DNA of 64,000 nt from Flavobacterium sp. UBA7680 (GTDB lineage: Bacteria > Bacteroidota > Bacteroidia > Flavobacteriales > Flavobacteriaceae), in the NCBI RefSeq assembly GCF_002482975.1, contig NZ_DLHA01000032.1, positions 452,304-516,303 on the forward strand, given 5' to 3'. A program made the position numbers and the translations under genes. Shown piece after piece: positions 44,811-53,980 of the stretch. The notes under the pieces are model-generated. The model saw nothing but the letters and a program-made list of their open reading frames with translations. It searched no databases and had not been told where the DNA came from. Position 1 is the stretch's first letter; the number at the start of each line of letters is the position of its first letter.

Positions 44811-45477
44811 ATTTTCTAATATCTTTTATAATGTCAAGAACTTGTTTAACCTTAGTAGTTAAACCATCGAAATCTTTATTGTCTAATATGTCTTTTGAAA
44901 TCAATTGTGACCCTAAACCAACGCAAGTTGCTCCTGCATTCAACCATGAACTCAAACTTTCAACTGTTGGATAAACTCCTCCTGTAGGCATAATACTTGT
45001 CCACGGAGATGGGCCTTTTATGGCTTTGATAAACTCCGGGCCATAAGTATCTGCCGGAAATAATTTTACAATTTCACAGCCTAATTCTTCTGCTCTTGCA
45101 ATTTCAGTAAGTGTTCCGCAGCCTGGCGACCATAATACTTTTCTACGATTACAAGCAATTGCAATATCTTCTCTAAATACCGGAGTTACAATAAAATTGG
45201 CTCCTAAACTCATGTATAATGAAGCCGCAGCAGCGTCTGTAATAGAACCAACTCCCAAGATCATTCCCGGTAATTCTGCTAAAGCATATTTATTTAAAGC
45301 TCCAAAAACTTCGTGTGCAAAGTCACCTCTGCTCGTAAATTCCATTAATCTGGAACCTCCGTCGTAACAAGCTTTTAAAACTTTTTTACTTAATTCAATA
45401 TCCGAATGAAAAAACAACGGTACCATTCCGTTATCCTTCATTGTCTGCGCAACCTCTATTCTTGAATATTTTGCCAT
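44809..45477 (-). CDS. kdgA: 2-keto-3-deoxy-6-phosphogluconate aldolase
   Basis: 222 residues, bifunctional KDPG/KHG aldolase family. The Schiff-base lysine lies in VKLFPADTYGPEF, with the phosphate-binding MPTGGV after it and Glu/Arg residues in MEFTSRGDF. It splits KDPG into pyruvate and glyceraldehyde-3-phosphate, the final step of this pathway. It lies 12 bases after kdgK. Confidence 0.92.
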   Translation of the reverse strand: MAKYSRIEVAQTMKDNGMVPLFFHSDIELSKKVLKACYDGGSRLMEFTSRGDFAHEVFGALNKYALAELPGMILGVGSITDAAAASLYMSLGANFIVTPVFREDIAIACNRRKVLWSPGCGTLTEIARAEELGCEIVKLFPADTYGPEFIKAIKGPSPWTSIMPTGGVYPTVESLSSWLNAGATCVGLGSQLISKDILDNKDFDGLTTKVKQVLDIIKDIRK

Positions 45478-45489
45478 ATCTCTAATTAA

Positions 45490-46512
45490 TTATCTTGATA
45501 CTAATGCTGAACCATCACCATCAATCATATTTTCAACTTCTTTTAAAGTAACCAAATTGTAATCGCCGGCAATTGTATGTTTTAAGCAACAAGCTGCCAC
45601 TGCAAAATCTAATGCTCTCTGGTTATTATTTTGATATTCTAACAATCCGTAAATCAATCCTCCCATAAAAGCGTCGCCGCTTCCTACTCGGTCTACAACT
45701 GGCGTAACTTCTTTTACAGCTGCCTGATGAATTGTTTTTCCGTCAAACAAAATACCGCCAATTCTTTGGTGCGATGCACTTACAGAATAACGAAGTGTTG
45801 TTGCTGCGATTTTTAAATTCGGAATTAATTCAAACAACTTTGAGTATAAAACCGGAAGTGATTCCTGATCCTGATAATTAGGGTTTTCCTTTGGAATTCC
45901 TAACATGAAATAAGCCGTATCAATATCGCCTAAAACAACATTGCAGTATTGTAACATTTCCGGCATTACTTCGCTTGGAGTTTTGCCATATTGCCACAAT
46001 TTTGATCTGTAATTTAAATCGCAGGAAATTTTGATTCCTAATTTGTGAGCGGCTTTAATAGCTTCTAAACAAGCTTCCGCAGCGGTTTGAGAAATAGCCG
46101 GAGTAATTCCGCTCCAATGAAACCACTCTGCTCCTTCTAAAACTTTTTCCCAGTTTACCTGGCCTTTTTCAATAGTTGCCATCGCACTGTGCGCACGATC
46201 GTAAACTACGTTACTTCCACGTGTTCCAGCTCCGGTTTCAAGAAAATAGATTCCTAAACGTTCTCCTCCATAAACTATGTTTTTGGTCTCGACATTCATT
46301 TTTCGCATTTCTTTTAATGCTGATGAACCAATTTCATTTTCGGGTAATCTTGTAACAAATTCGGCATTTATACCATAATTAGCCAAAGAAACACATACAT
46401 TAAATTCTCCGCCTCCATACGTAGCACCAAATGCCGTAGATTGCGAAAAACGTAAATGTCTTTCTGTCGATAAACGCAGCATGATTTCTCCAAATGCAAC
46501 TACTCTACTCAT
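45490..46512 (-). CDS. kdgK: 2-keto-3-deoxygluconate kinase
   Basis: 340-residue PfkB kinase. Substrate segment GEIMLRLSTERHLRFSQS, the GGGEFNV stretch near residue 33, and VDRVGSGDAFMGGL with the catalytic GSGD at 277-280. It phosphorylates KDG to KDPG for kdgA. It differs from the PfkB protein at 1553 in all substrate-binding segments. It sits between uxaC and kdgA in the uronate operon. Confidence 0.9.
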   Translation of the reverse strand: MSRVVAFGEIMLRLSTERHLRFSQSTAFGATYGGGEFNVCVSLANYGINAEFVTRLPENEIGSSALKEMRKMNVETKNIVYGGERLGIYFLETGAGTRGSNVVYDRAHSAMATIEKGQVNWEKVLEGAEWFHWSGITPAISQTAAEACLEAIKAAHKLGIKISCDLNYRSKLWQYGKTPSEVMPEMLQYCNVVLGDIDTAYFMLGIPKENPNYQDQESLPVLYSKLFELIPNLKIAATTLRYSVSASHQRIGGILFDGKTIHQAAVKEVTPVVDRVGSGDAFMGGLIYGLLEYQNNNQRALDFAVAACCLKHTIAGDYNLVTLKEVENMIDGDGSALVSR

Positions 46513-46598
46513 ATTATTTTTTTTGCCACAGATTATAATGATTAAAAGGATTTTAAGCCTGAACGCTAAAATTCTTCTTCTTTCTTCTCTTTTCTAAA

Positions 46599-48005
46599 TT
46601 AAAATTTAAAATACTCTTTTGCATTATTATATGAAATATCGGCAACTAATTTTCCTATCCATTCCATATCAGCAGGAAGTTCACCGCGTTTGATTTCATC
46701 TCCTAAAAGATTACATAAAATACGTCTGAAATATTCGTGTCTTGGGAACGATAAGAAACTTCTTGAATCTGTCAACATTCCAACAAAACAGCTGATTAAT
46801 CCCATATTTGAAAGTGCATTTAACTGCTTTGTCATTCCGTCTTTTTGATCTAAAAACCACCATCCAGAACCAAATTGTACTTTTCCGCGAACACTTCCGT
46901 CGTTGAAATTTCCAATCATTGTTGCCATAACTTCGTTATCAGCCGGATTTAGGTTATAGATAATTGTTTTTGTCAATTTATCTTTGCTATCCAATGCATT
47001 TAAAAAGCTTGACAGTTTTTGTGCCTGTGGATAATCTCCAATAGAATCCCATCCCGTATCTGGGCCTAAAATTCTGTGCATACGTGCATTGTTGTTACGC
47101 AACGCACCTAAGTGAAACTGCTGCACCCAGCCGAATTCATGATATGTTTCAGATAAAAACAATAAAACGGCACTTTGGAATTTTAACGCTTCTTCTGAAG
47201 TTAGGATTCTGTTTTCTCTTTTCTTTTTGAAAATTGAATTGATTTCAGATTCTGTAAATTGTTCAAAATAAATCTGATCTAAACCGTGGTCACTTAATTT
47301 GCAACCATTGGCATTAAAAAATTCAATTCTGTTTCTTAATGCGGTTTGTAAATCAGCGTAAGTATTAATTGCAACTCCGGACACATCCCCTAATGTGTCC
47401 AGATATGCATTATAACCATCATTAACAATTAAGATGGCTTTATCGGGTCTGAAAGCCGTACTCATTTTAGTTCCAATTGGATTTTTTGCCAGTTTTTGAT
47501 GAAACTCTAAACTGTCAATTGGATCTTCGGTAGTACAAACTAATTCAGCGTTTACTTTTTTAAGAAGGTTTTGTGTGCTGTAAGCCTGAGAATTTATTTT
47601 CTCAGTTGTTTCGATATAGATTTTCTCTGCATTTTTTTCATTCAGCAGATCATAAATATCAAAATAGCGCGCTAATTCTAAATGTGTCCAATGGTACAAA
47701 GGATTACGCATTGTGTACGGAACTGTTTTTGCCCAGTTTAAGAACTTATCTTTATCTGAACCATTTCCGGTTACAAACTGCTCGTTGATTCCTAATGTAC
47801 GCATGGCGCGCCATTTATAGTGATCTCCATTAATCCATACATTTGTAATGTTATCAAAAATCTTGTCTTCGGCAATAAACTGCGGATTTAGGTGATTATG
47901 ATAATCAATAATTGGCTGGTTTTTAGAGTAATTGTGATACAACTCTTCAGCATATTTATTTTCTAACAGAAAATTATCGTGTATGAATGTCTGATTCGCG
48001 CTCAT
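46599..48005 (-). CDS. uxaC: Uronate isomerase
   Basis: 468 residues, amidohydrolase-like glucuronate/galacturonate isomerase. It has the metal-binding YHNHLNP early on, TTEDPIDSLEFH, the FHLGALRN strand and SRSFLSFPRHEYFRR near the end. It converts D-galacturonate to D-tagaturonate and D-glucuronate to D-fructuronate. Length is normal for the family. It follows kduD by 25 bases. Confidence 0.93.
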   Translation of the reverse strand: MSANQTFIHDNFLLENKYAEELYHNYSKNQPIIDYHNHLNPQFIAEDKIFDNITNVWINGDHYKWRAMRTLGINEQFVTGNGSDKDKFLNWAKTVPYTMRNPLYHWTHLELARYFDIYDLLNEKNAEKIYIETTEKINSQAYSTQNLLKKVNAELVCTTEDPIDSLEFHQKLAKNPIGTKMSTAFRPDKAILIVNDGYNAYLDTLGDVSGVAINTYADLQTALRNRIEFFNANGCKLSDHGLDQIYFEQFTESEINSIFKKKRENRILTSEEALKFQSAVLLFLSETYHEFGWVQQFHLGALRNNNARMHRILGPDTGWDSIGDYPQAQKLSSFLNALDSKDKLTKTIIYNLNPADNEVMATMIGNFNDGSVRGKVQFGSGWWFLDQKDGMTKQLNALSNMGLISCFVGMLTDSRSFLSFPRHEYFRRILCNLLGDEIKRGELPADMEWIGKLVADISYNNAKEYFKF

Positions 48006-48030
48006 GTCTTTTTAAAATATATTTTGAAAA

Positions 48031-48822
48031 TTATTCTTCGTTTGAAGGTTTTCCTATTGTCGCCAGGATTCCGCCGTCAACATATAAAATGTGACCGTTT
48101 ACAAAATCACTCGCTTTTGAGGATAAAAATATCGCTGCTCCGGCTAAATCATTTGGATCTCCCCATTTTGCAGCAGGCGTTCTGCTAATGATAAAATCGT
48201 TAAACGGATGTCCGTCAACTCTAATTGGTTTTGTTTGTTCTGTAGCAAAATAACCCGGCCCAATTCCGTTGATCTGAACATTATATTTTGCCCATTCTGT
48301 TGCCATGTTTTTAGTCAGCATTTTTAAACCGCCTTTTGCAGCAGCATACGCCGAAACAGTATTACGACCTAATTCGCTCATCATAGAGCAAATGTTGATG
48401 ATTTTTCCTTGTCTTCTTTCGATCATTCCTTTTGCAACGTGCTTAGAAACAATAAACGGACTTACTAAATCAATATCAATTACTTCTCTAAAATCAGCAA
48501 CTTCCATTTCAAGAAGCGGAATTCTTTTAATAATTCCTGCATTGTTAATCAAGATATCGATTGGCCCAACTTCACTTTCAATTTTTGCAACAGCTGCTTT
48601 TACTTCCTGCTCTTCGGTTACATTAAATTTGTAACCAACCGCATTGATTCCTTCGCTTTTAAGTGAAGCTACAGCATCGTCAATTTTTTGCTGAGACGAA
48701 TTTCCGTTTACAACAATCGTTGCTCCGGCTTCTCCAAGTCCTTTTGCCATTGCCATTCCCAGTCCGTGTGTACTTCCTGTAATAAGGGCAACTTTTCCTT
48801 TTATGTCAAATAAGTTTGTCAT
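48031..48822 (-). CDS. kduD: 2-dehydro-3-deoxy-D-gluconate 5-dehydrogenase
   Basis: A 263-residue short-chain dehydrogenase. TGSTHGLGMAMAKGLG (Rossmann), NNAGIIKR, and the catalytic Ser/Tyr/Lys around ICSMMSELGRN and YAAAKGG. The pairing with kduI, four bases away, identifies it: it reduces 2,5-diketo-3-deoxygluconate to KDG. The C-terminal VDGGILATIGKPS is typical of KduD. It joins the unsaturated-uronate branch to the galacturonate branch. Confidence 0.92.
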   Translation of the reverse strand: MTNLFDIKGKVALITGSTHGLGMAMAKGLGEAGATIVVNGNSSQQKIDDAVASLKSEGINAVGYKFNVTEEQEVKAAVAKIESEVGPIDILINNAGIIKRIPLLEMEVADFREVIDIDLVSPFIVSKHVAKGMIERRQGKIINICSMMSELGRNTVSAYAAAKGGLKMLTKNMATEWAKYNVQINGIGPGYFATEQTKPIRVDGHPFNDFIISRTPAAKWGDPNDLAGAAIFLSSKASDFVNGHILYVDGGILATIGKPSNEE

Positions 48823-48826
48823 TTTC

Positions 48827-49666
48827 TTATCTTAAATCAGTGATTTTACAAACATCCATATCTCCGTAATCTAAGTTTTCACCCGCCATTCCCCAGATAA
48901 AAGTATAGTTACTGGTTCCTGAACCGGAGTGAATTGACCAAGGCGGAGAAATTACTGCCTGATGATTGTTCATCCAGATGTGTCTTGTTTCCTGCGGCTG
49001 TCCCATAAAGTGACAAACGGCTTGATTTTCTGGAATATCTAAATAAAAATAAACTTCCATTCTGCGATCGTGAACGTGTGCAGGCATCGTATTCCAAACA
49101 CTTCCCGGTCTTAATTCCGTCATTCCCATTTGTAATTGGCAGGTTGTAACAACACTTCCAATAATCATTTGATTTACGGTACGGTGATTAGCCGTTTCCA
49201 TTGTACCCAATTCTAATTTATTGGCTTCTGCCAAGCTTACTTTTACCGTTGGGTAAGTTGTGTGAGCCGGTGCAGAGTTAATATAAAATTTAGCCGGATT
49301 TTTGCTGTCGGCACTTTTGAAGATTACTTCTTTATTTCCGCTTCCAATGTATAAGGCATCTTTAAAACCAAGTTCATAAGATGTTCCTTCGACTACTACA
49401 GAACCGCTTCCTCCAACATTAATAATTCCTATTTCTCTTCTTTCTAAAAAGTACGGCGCTTTAAGCGGATCGATTGTTTCCAGAGCTAAATCACCTTTTA
49501 CAGGAACTGCAGAACCTGCAATGTATCTGTCGTAATGCGAATAAACCAATACAACTTCATCTTCCTGCATTAAGTCATCAATTAAGAATTCTTCTCTTAA
49601 CTGCTGTGTGTCGTATTTTTTAACTGCTTCTGGGCTTGACGCGTATCTTGAGCTATATTTTGTCAT
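48827..49666 (-). CDS. kduI: 5-keto-4-deoxyuronate isomerase
   Basis: A 279-residue bicupin. The metal-ligand region MPAHVHDRRMEVYFYLDIPE supplies the HxH and Glu ligands; a fourth His lies in SPPWSIHSGSGTSNYTFIWG. It isomerises the 4-deoxy-5-keto-uronate released from lyase products, providing the entry for GH105 products. It is the first gene of the kduI-kduD-uxaC-kdgK-kdgA string and has an operator 14 bases upstream of its ATG. Confidence 0.95.
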   Translation of the reverse strand: MTKYSSRYASSPEAVKKYDTQQLREEFLIDDLMQEDEVVLVYSHYDRYIAGSAVPVKGDLALETIDPLKAPYFLERREIGIINVGGSGSVVVEGTSYELGFKDALYIGSGNKEVIFKSADSKNPAKFYINSAPAHTTYPTVKVSLAEANKLELGTMETANHRTVNQMIIGSVVTTCQLQMGMTELRPGSVWNTMPAHVHDRRMEVYFYLDIPENQAVCHFMGQPQETRHIWMNNHQAVISPPWSIHSGSGTSNYTFIWGMAGENLDYGDMDVCKITDLR

Positions 49667-49679
49667 AATTTTATTTTAA

Positions 49680-49695
49680 TGTAATCGATTGCACA
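49680..49695. promoter_or_regulatory. LacI-type operator of the kduI operon
   Basis: TGTAATCGATTGCACA; core AATCGATT is perfectly symmetrical and the outer TGT/GCA nearly so. It overlaps the end of the -7 element at 49694-49701 and is identical over 16 bases to the exuT site at 51423-51438. Confidence 0.85.
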
Positions 49696-49701
49696 AATTT
49701 A
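49694..49701 (-). promoter_or_regulatory. -7 element of the kduI operon
   Basis: TAAATTTG on the minus strand matches TAnnTTTG, with the operator immediately downstream. No clear TTTG lies 17-21 bases upstream. Confidence 0.6.
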
Positions 49702-49758
49702 ATTTTTTATATTGAAAAAAGCATAATTCCAACTAAAAAATATTTCAATAATGCTAAA

Positions 49759-51318
49759 TTACAGATTTGTAATTGGACTATACTTAGGAACTAAAGTTTT
49801 CATAACTGTCCAGCCAATTAAATAACAAACGGCACAGATTGAGAAAATAATCATATATCCTGTATTGATTCCGTCAGAAATTACCGCACCGCTTTTCTCT
49901 AATTCTTTAAAGAAAGTTTCCGGAATAGGCTGTGTTACAAACTGCGGGAATTTCTCTAAAAACGGCTGTCCGTTTACGGTTGTGAATGTTTTATGTGTAT
50001 AATCGAACAATAATCCTGAACCTTTATTAATCAAAGTTGAACCTAAACCTCCTGCTAAACCTCCAATTCCTGTAATAGTTGCAATGGCTTTTTTAGGAAA
50101 CATATCTCCAACGGTTGTAAAAATATTTGCCGACCATGACTGGTGCGCTGCTCCTGCAATACCGATAATAATGATAGGAACCCAATAACTAATATATCCT
50201 AAAGGCTGTGCAATTAAAGCTAATAGTGGAAAAAATGCGAAAATCAGCATCGCTCTCATTCTTCCTTCGTAAGGGTTCATTCCTTTCTTTTCAACAAAAT
50301 ATGTTGGAAGCCATCCGCCAATAATTGACAACAATGTAATAGAATAAAGAACAAATAGTGGCAATGCTGCTTCTGTGGAATCCATGTGGTATACCGAACT
50401 TAAATAAGCCGGAGTCCAGAACAAAAAGAACCACCAAACGCCATCTGTCATGAATTTACCAAAAGCAAAAGCCCAGGTTTGTTTGTATTTTAAACATTCT
50501 ATAAATGATACTTTTGAAGTAGTTTCCGGAACATAACCTACTAATTTACTGTCAGCAATATCATCTTGCTGGATATAAGCCAATTCTTCTGCGCTTACTC
50601 TTTTGTGTCTTTCTGGTTTATCGTACATAAAAACCCAGAATCCCATCCAGATAAAACCTAATGCTCCAATGATGATAAAGGCCATTTCCCATCCAAATGA
50701 TTCTGCAATAAAAGGAATTGAAATTGGAGCTGCTAAAGCACCAACTGTTGCACCAGCGTTAAAGATACTGGTAGAAAAGGCACGGTCTTTTTTAGGAAAA
50801 TATTCGGCAGTAGTTTTAATTGCTGCAGGAAAGTTACCAGCTTCACCAACTGCTAAGATAAAACGGGCGAAAATGAACAATGTAACACTTACATTAATTA
50901 CTTTTCCGGTATCGCTTAAACCGCTGATTATTTCTTTTGATCCTTCAAAACCAACCAACCAGTTTCCTGTTATAATTCCTGAAGTTGCAATTCCGCAAAA
51001 AGCATGTAAACAAGCCCCTATAGACCAAATCCCAATAGCCCAAAGAAATCCTCTTTTAGTATCTAACCAATCTACAAATCGTCCAGCAAACAATAAAGAA
51101 ACAGCGTAAAAAATAGAAAACAACGCAGTAATGTTTCCGTAATCATTGTTTGTCCAGTGAAACTCAGGTGCAATAAAATCACTCCAGGTTAACGAAAGAA
51201 CTTGTCTGTCGAGGTAATTAATGGTGGTTGCAAAAAACAAAAGCGCACATATACTCCAACGATATTTTCCTGCGGATTTAATAGTTTGATTTACTGTAAC
51301 AGCATCGGTTTGACTCAT
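49759..51318 (-). CDS. exuT: Hexuronate transporter, MFS (ExuT-type)
   Basis: 519 residues, inner membrane, about twelve transmembrane segments. The start region YRWSICALLFFATTINYLDR and the loop VDWLDTKRGFLWAIGIWSIG are characteristic of the ACS family of the MFS, to which ExuT belongs. The protein is longer than E. coli ExuT; the extra residues seem to lie in loops after TM2 and before the last TM segments. It probably imports galacturonate and glucuronate. It has its own promoter and operator, 105-149 bases upstream. Confidence 0.87.
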   Translation of the reverse strand: MSQTDAVTVNQTIKSAGKYRWSICALLFFATTINYLDRQVLSLTWSDFIAPEFHWTNNDYGNITALFSIFYAVSLLFAGRFVDWLDTKRGFLWAIGIWSIGACLHAFCGIATSGIITGNWLVGFEGSKEIISGLSDTGKVINVSVTLFIFARFILAVGEAGNFPAAIKTTAEYFPKKDRAFSTSIFNAGATVGALAAPISIPFIAESFGWEMAFIIIGALGFIWMGFWVFMYDKPERHKRVSAEELAYIQQDDIADSKLVGYVPETTSKVSFIECLKYKQTWAFAFGKFMTDGVWWFFLFWTPAYLSSVYHMDSTEAALPLFVLYSITLLSIIGGWLPTYFVEKKGMNPYEGRMRAMLIFAFFPLLALIAQPLGYISYWVPIIIIGIAGAAHQSWSANIFTTVGDMFPKKAIATITGIGGLAGGLGSTLINKGSGLLFDYTHKTFTTVNGQPFLEKFPQFVTQPIPETFFKELEKSGAVISDGINTGYMIIFSICAVCYLIGWTVMKTLVPKYSPITNL

Positions 51319-51422
51319 GATTGTGGTTATTATAGTTAGATTATTTAATTTTAAGATCTATGTACAAATGCATAATTTAAACACATTAGAATCAAGAGAT
51401 TAAAATTATAGGATTGCAATAA

Positions 51423-51438
51423 TGTAATCGATTGCACA
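51423..51438. promoter_or_regulatory. LacI-type operator of exuT
   Basis: TGTAATCGATTGCACA, identical to the kduI site, overlapping the end of the exuT -7 element. Confidence 0.85.
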
Positions 51439-51467
51439 AATATAGTTTTTAATCTTTATATTCCAAA
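51437..51467 (-). promoter_or_regulatory. Promoter of exuT
   Basis: On the minus strand TTTG (51464-51467), a 19-base spacer and TATATTTG (51437-51444): an exact match to the Bacteroidota -33/-7 consensus. Confidence 0.8.
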
Positions 51468-51722
51468 TAAATTATATATAAAATTATTTTCAGTATCAAA
51501 TTTAAGACATTGCATAAAAAAAAGAACTCAAAATTACACATTAACCAATATATTTGTTAAAAGCCAATAGGTTAAATTCGTCCGTATTTAGGGGTAAAAT
51601 TGTCCTGCAATTTAATCCCTGTGAAATTGTTTTTATTTACCTTTCATTTATCCAAATCTAAATTTATAACTTAATCTAATCAAACAAGTAAACAATTGTA
51701 AAACAACTAATTAAATTTAACA

Positions 51723-52664
51723 TTGAAAAATTCAAAAAAACAATATTTTAGAAAAACTGTATTTAGTTTTATCCTTTTTGCAGGAGTATTATTGAATATA
51801 AAGGCGCAAAATCAGGTAATTCCGCTTTGGAATAAAATTCCGGATGAAATTAAAGCGCCAGATTATAAAGAAAAAGAAGTCATAACGGATGGAAAAGTTC
51901 AAAGTACCAGTTTAGTTACAATTCCAACTTTAACGGCGTTTTTCCCGAATGTAACAAAACCAAATCAGACCGCTGTAATTATTCTTCCCGGCGGAGGGTA
52001 TCAACATTTGGCTATTGATAAAGAAGGTACAAAAGTAGCGCAATGGTTTAATAGTTTAGGAATTCCAGCTTTTGTATTGAAATACCGACTTCCGAGTGAT
52101 TTAATAATGAAAAACAAAAATGTCGGGCCATTGCAAGACGCGCAGGAAGCCATTCGCTATGTAAGACAAAATGCAGCAAAATGGAACATTGATCCTAATA
52201 AAATTGGAATTTTAGGCTTTTCTGCCGGCGGGCACCTGGCTGCTACTCTATCCACTCATTATGACGATAAAATTTATGAATCTGCTTATAAAGTAAGCGC
52301 CCGTCCGGATTTTTCTCTTTTAATATATCCTGTAATTTCAATGCAAAATGAAATTACACACAAAGGTTCGCAGATTAATTTATTGGGAAACAATCCTTCA
52401 CAAGATTTAATTGATTCCTTTTCAAACGAAAAGAAAGTTACTGCACAAACACCGCCCGCATTTTTAATTCATGCAACAGATGATACGGTCGTTTTACCAG
52501 AAAATAGTATTGATTATTATTTAGCACTCAAAAAAAATGGTGTTACAGCAGAGTTACATATATATGAAAAAGGCGGTCACGGTTTTGGTTTAGGTGTAAA
52601 TGACACTAGCAAATATTGGACAAGAGACTGCGAAGAATGGTTAAAAGCAAACGGCTATAACTAA
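51723..52664 (+). CDS. Secreted alpha/beta-hydrolase, acetylesterase-like
   Basis: 313 residues with a signal peptide. Catalytic set: oxyanion AVIILPGGGYQHLA, nucleophile LGFSAGGHLAAT, Asp in HATDDTVVLPEN and His in YEKGGHGFGLG. It resembles xylan/pectin acetylesterases of the BD-FAE type, distinct from the esterase at 32725. The start is TTG (MKNSKKQYFRKTVFSF); no in-frame ATG lies near enough to leave the signal peptide intact. It lies beside the pectin locus but on the opposite strand to exuT. Confidence 0.82.
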   Translation: MKNSKKQYFRKTVFSFILFAGVLLNIKAQNQVIPLWNKIPDEIKAPDYKEKEVITDGKVQSTSLVTIPTLTAFFPNVTKPNQTAVIILPGGGYQHLAIDKEGTKVAQWFNSLGIPAFVLKYRLPSDLIMKNKNVGPLQDAQEAIRYVRQNAAKWNIDPNKIGILGFSAGGHLAATLSTHYDDKIYESAYKVSARPDFSLLIYPVISMQNEITHKGSQINLLGNNPSQDLIDSFSNEKKVTAQTPPAFLIHATDDTVVLPENSIDYYLALKKNGVTAELHIYEKGGHGFGLGVNDTSKYWTRDCEEWLKANGYN

Positions 52665-52690
52665 AACCAAAAAGTAGTAAACAAAAAAAA

Positions 52691-52732
52691 GGCTTTTAGA
52701 AGAGGCCAACCAATTAACCGAATCTAAAAGCC
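52691..52732 (+). terminator. Terminator after the esterase
   Basis: GGCTTTTAGA and TCTAAAAGCC arms with a 22-base loop, about 25 bases beyond the stop. The downstream strand is A-rich rather than T-rich, so efficiency on the plus strand is uncertain. Confidence 0.5.
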
Positions 52733-53056
52733 CATAAAAAATAGACATCTGTTGTATTATTTGCAAATTTCTACAAGTTACCCATGATAAAGTGAATATG
52801 TCAAATTTTTAAAAAATTAAAAAAATTGTTTTCTCCAAAAACAGTTTAACCGTTAAGATCTTTAAAGGAATAATTTAAAAGGTAGTAAATCATTCTTCAG
52901 CAACTCAACAAGACAAATCTAATACAGCCTTTTGAGATCTCATTACGGGTTTCCCGTATATTTTTCTTTTTTAGTTGCTAAGGCTCTGAGATGCTAAGTT
53001 ACTAAGACGCTAAGATGCAAAGATTCTGAGGTTCTAAGTTTTTTAAGCTTAGAACC

Positions 53057-53425
53057 TTTCTTATTCTAGGTTAAGTTGAAACCGTAATCAAACCAATAAA
53101 TTTGCATAGTAAATTATAAGTTCTGTCAAAAACTGAAACCAAATAGAAAAGAAAAACTTAGAATCTTAGAACCTCAGTATCTTTTCTTATTCTAGATTAA
53201 GTTGAAGCAAAAACAAAACAAATAAATTTGCATAGTAGATTACACGTTCTGTCAAAAACTGAAACCAAATAGAAAAAGAAAATCTTAGAATCTTAGTATC
53301 TTTTCTTATTCTAGATTAAGTTGAAGCAAAAACAAAACAAATAAATTTGTAAAGTAAATTAGAAGTTCTGTCAAAACTAAATTCAAAGTAAAAAACTTAG
53401 AACCTTAGCATCTCAGAACCTCAGA
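53057..53425. repeat. Three tandem units of about 120-126 bases
   Basis: Each unit starts TTTCTTATTCTAG (53057, 53183, 53302), continues with ATTAAGTTGAA, AATAAATTTG and TTCTGTCAAAA, and ends in CTTAGAATCTTAG-type words. Units 2 and 3 are closest to each other. The end words belong to the CTAAG/TTCTGAG repeat family. The array ends only a few bases before the small gene at 53438 and so forms its 5' region. Confidence 0.85.
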
Positions 53426-53437
53426 AACTTAGAAAAA

Positions 53438-53752
53438 ATGAAAACTCTTGAATTCTTATTACTCGGAAAAAACGAAGACATATTGGCCATTTTACTTCGC
53501 CTTGTAAATGCATATGAAGATTGGAACGCAGTTTCTTTCAACAATGAAAAAGAAGCTCAGGAATATTTTCAAAATCACAAAATCGATGTTGTTCTTTTGA
53601 GTTCCGGAATCGAAGATCATGTCGAAAAAGAGTTTACTTCATTTTGCTTAAAACAGCAGCCGGAAGTTGAAGTAATTGAACATTTTGGCGGAGGAAGCGG
53701 TTTATTAAAATCAGAAATTCTCCACCGATTACATCTAAAAGGAAAAATTTAG
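53438..53752 (+). CDS. Small protein, degenerate receiver-like domain
   Basis: 104 residues. The pattern LEFLLLGKNEDILAILLRLV, AVSFNNEKEAQEYFQNHKID and VVLLSSGIEDHVEKEFTSF resembles the first two to three beta-alpha units of a response-regulator receiver, but the phospho-acceptor Asp is replaced (VVLLSSGI where VVLLDxxM is expected) and the end GGGSGLLKSEILHRL differs. This is inferred from pattern only. It stands alone behind a tandem repeat array. Confidence 0.6.
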   Translation: MKTLEFLLLGKNEDILAILLRLVNAYEDWNAVSFNNEKEAQEYFQNHKIDVVLLSSGIEDHVEKEFTSFCLKQQPEVEVIEHFGGGSGLLKSEILHRLHLKGKI

Positions 53753-53980
53753 GTACCAGCATTTTTCTCTTTTAAAATTCATTAAAAGCTTTACGATAAT
53801 ACATTAACGAATATCCAATTTTTATTGACGATATATCGCTAGGATCACTATTGCCTTTTCTGAAAATCCTTTTAAAATCAACACATTACAAACAAGGCAT
53901 TTAATTTGAATGCTAAACACTGAAAATCAAATACAAAATATTTTTTAAACCCTTTTAATTAACAACAAAATCACATTATC

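Larger units (their letters stand above)
51319..51722. other. Divergent regulatory region exuT / esterase
   Basis: It holds the exuT promoter and operator (51423-51467). The right part (51468-51722) is AT-rich and presumably carries the promoter of the esterase at 51723; no strong TAnnTTTG or second operator was found there. Confidence 0.5.
52665..53437. other. Long repeat-rich gap
   Basis: 773 bases without a recognised gene. It holds a terminator (52691-52732), CTAAG/TTCTGAG words (52978-53050) and a three-unit tandem repeat (53057-53425). The stretch 52740-52970 shows nothing recognisable. Confidence 0.7.

Noticed and set aside
50603..51109. 168-codon open frame on the plus strand inside exuT
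   Set aside because: It is antisense to a well-supported membrane protein; its length follows from the low stop frequency opposite that gene, and it has no family features.
53057..53425. Possible CRISPR array
   Set aside because: Only three units of about 120 bases with no short repeat/spacer alternation and no cas genes.
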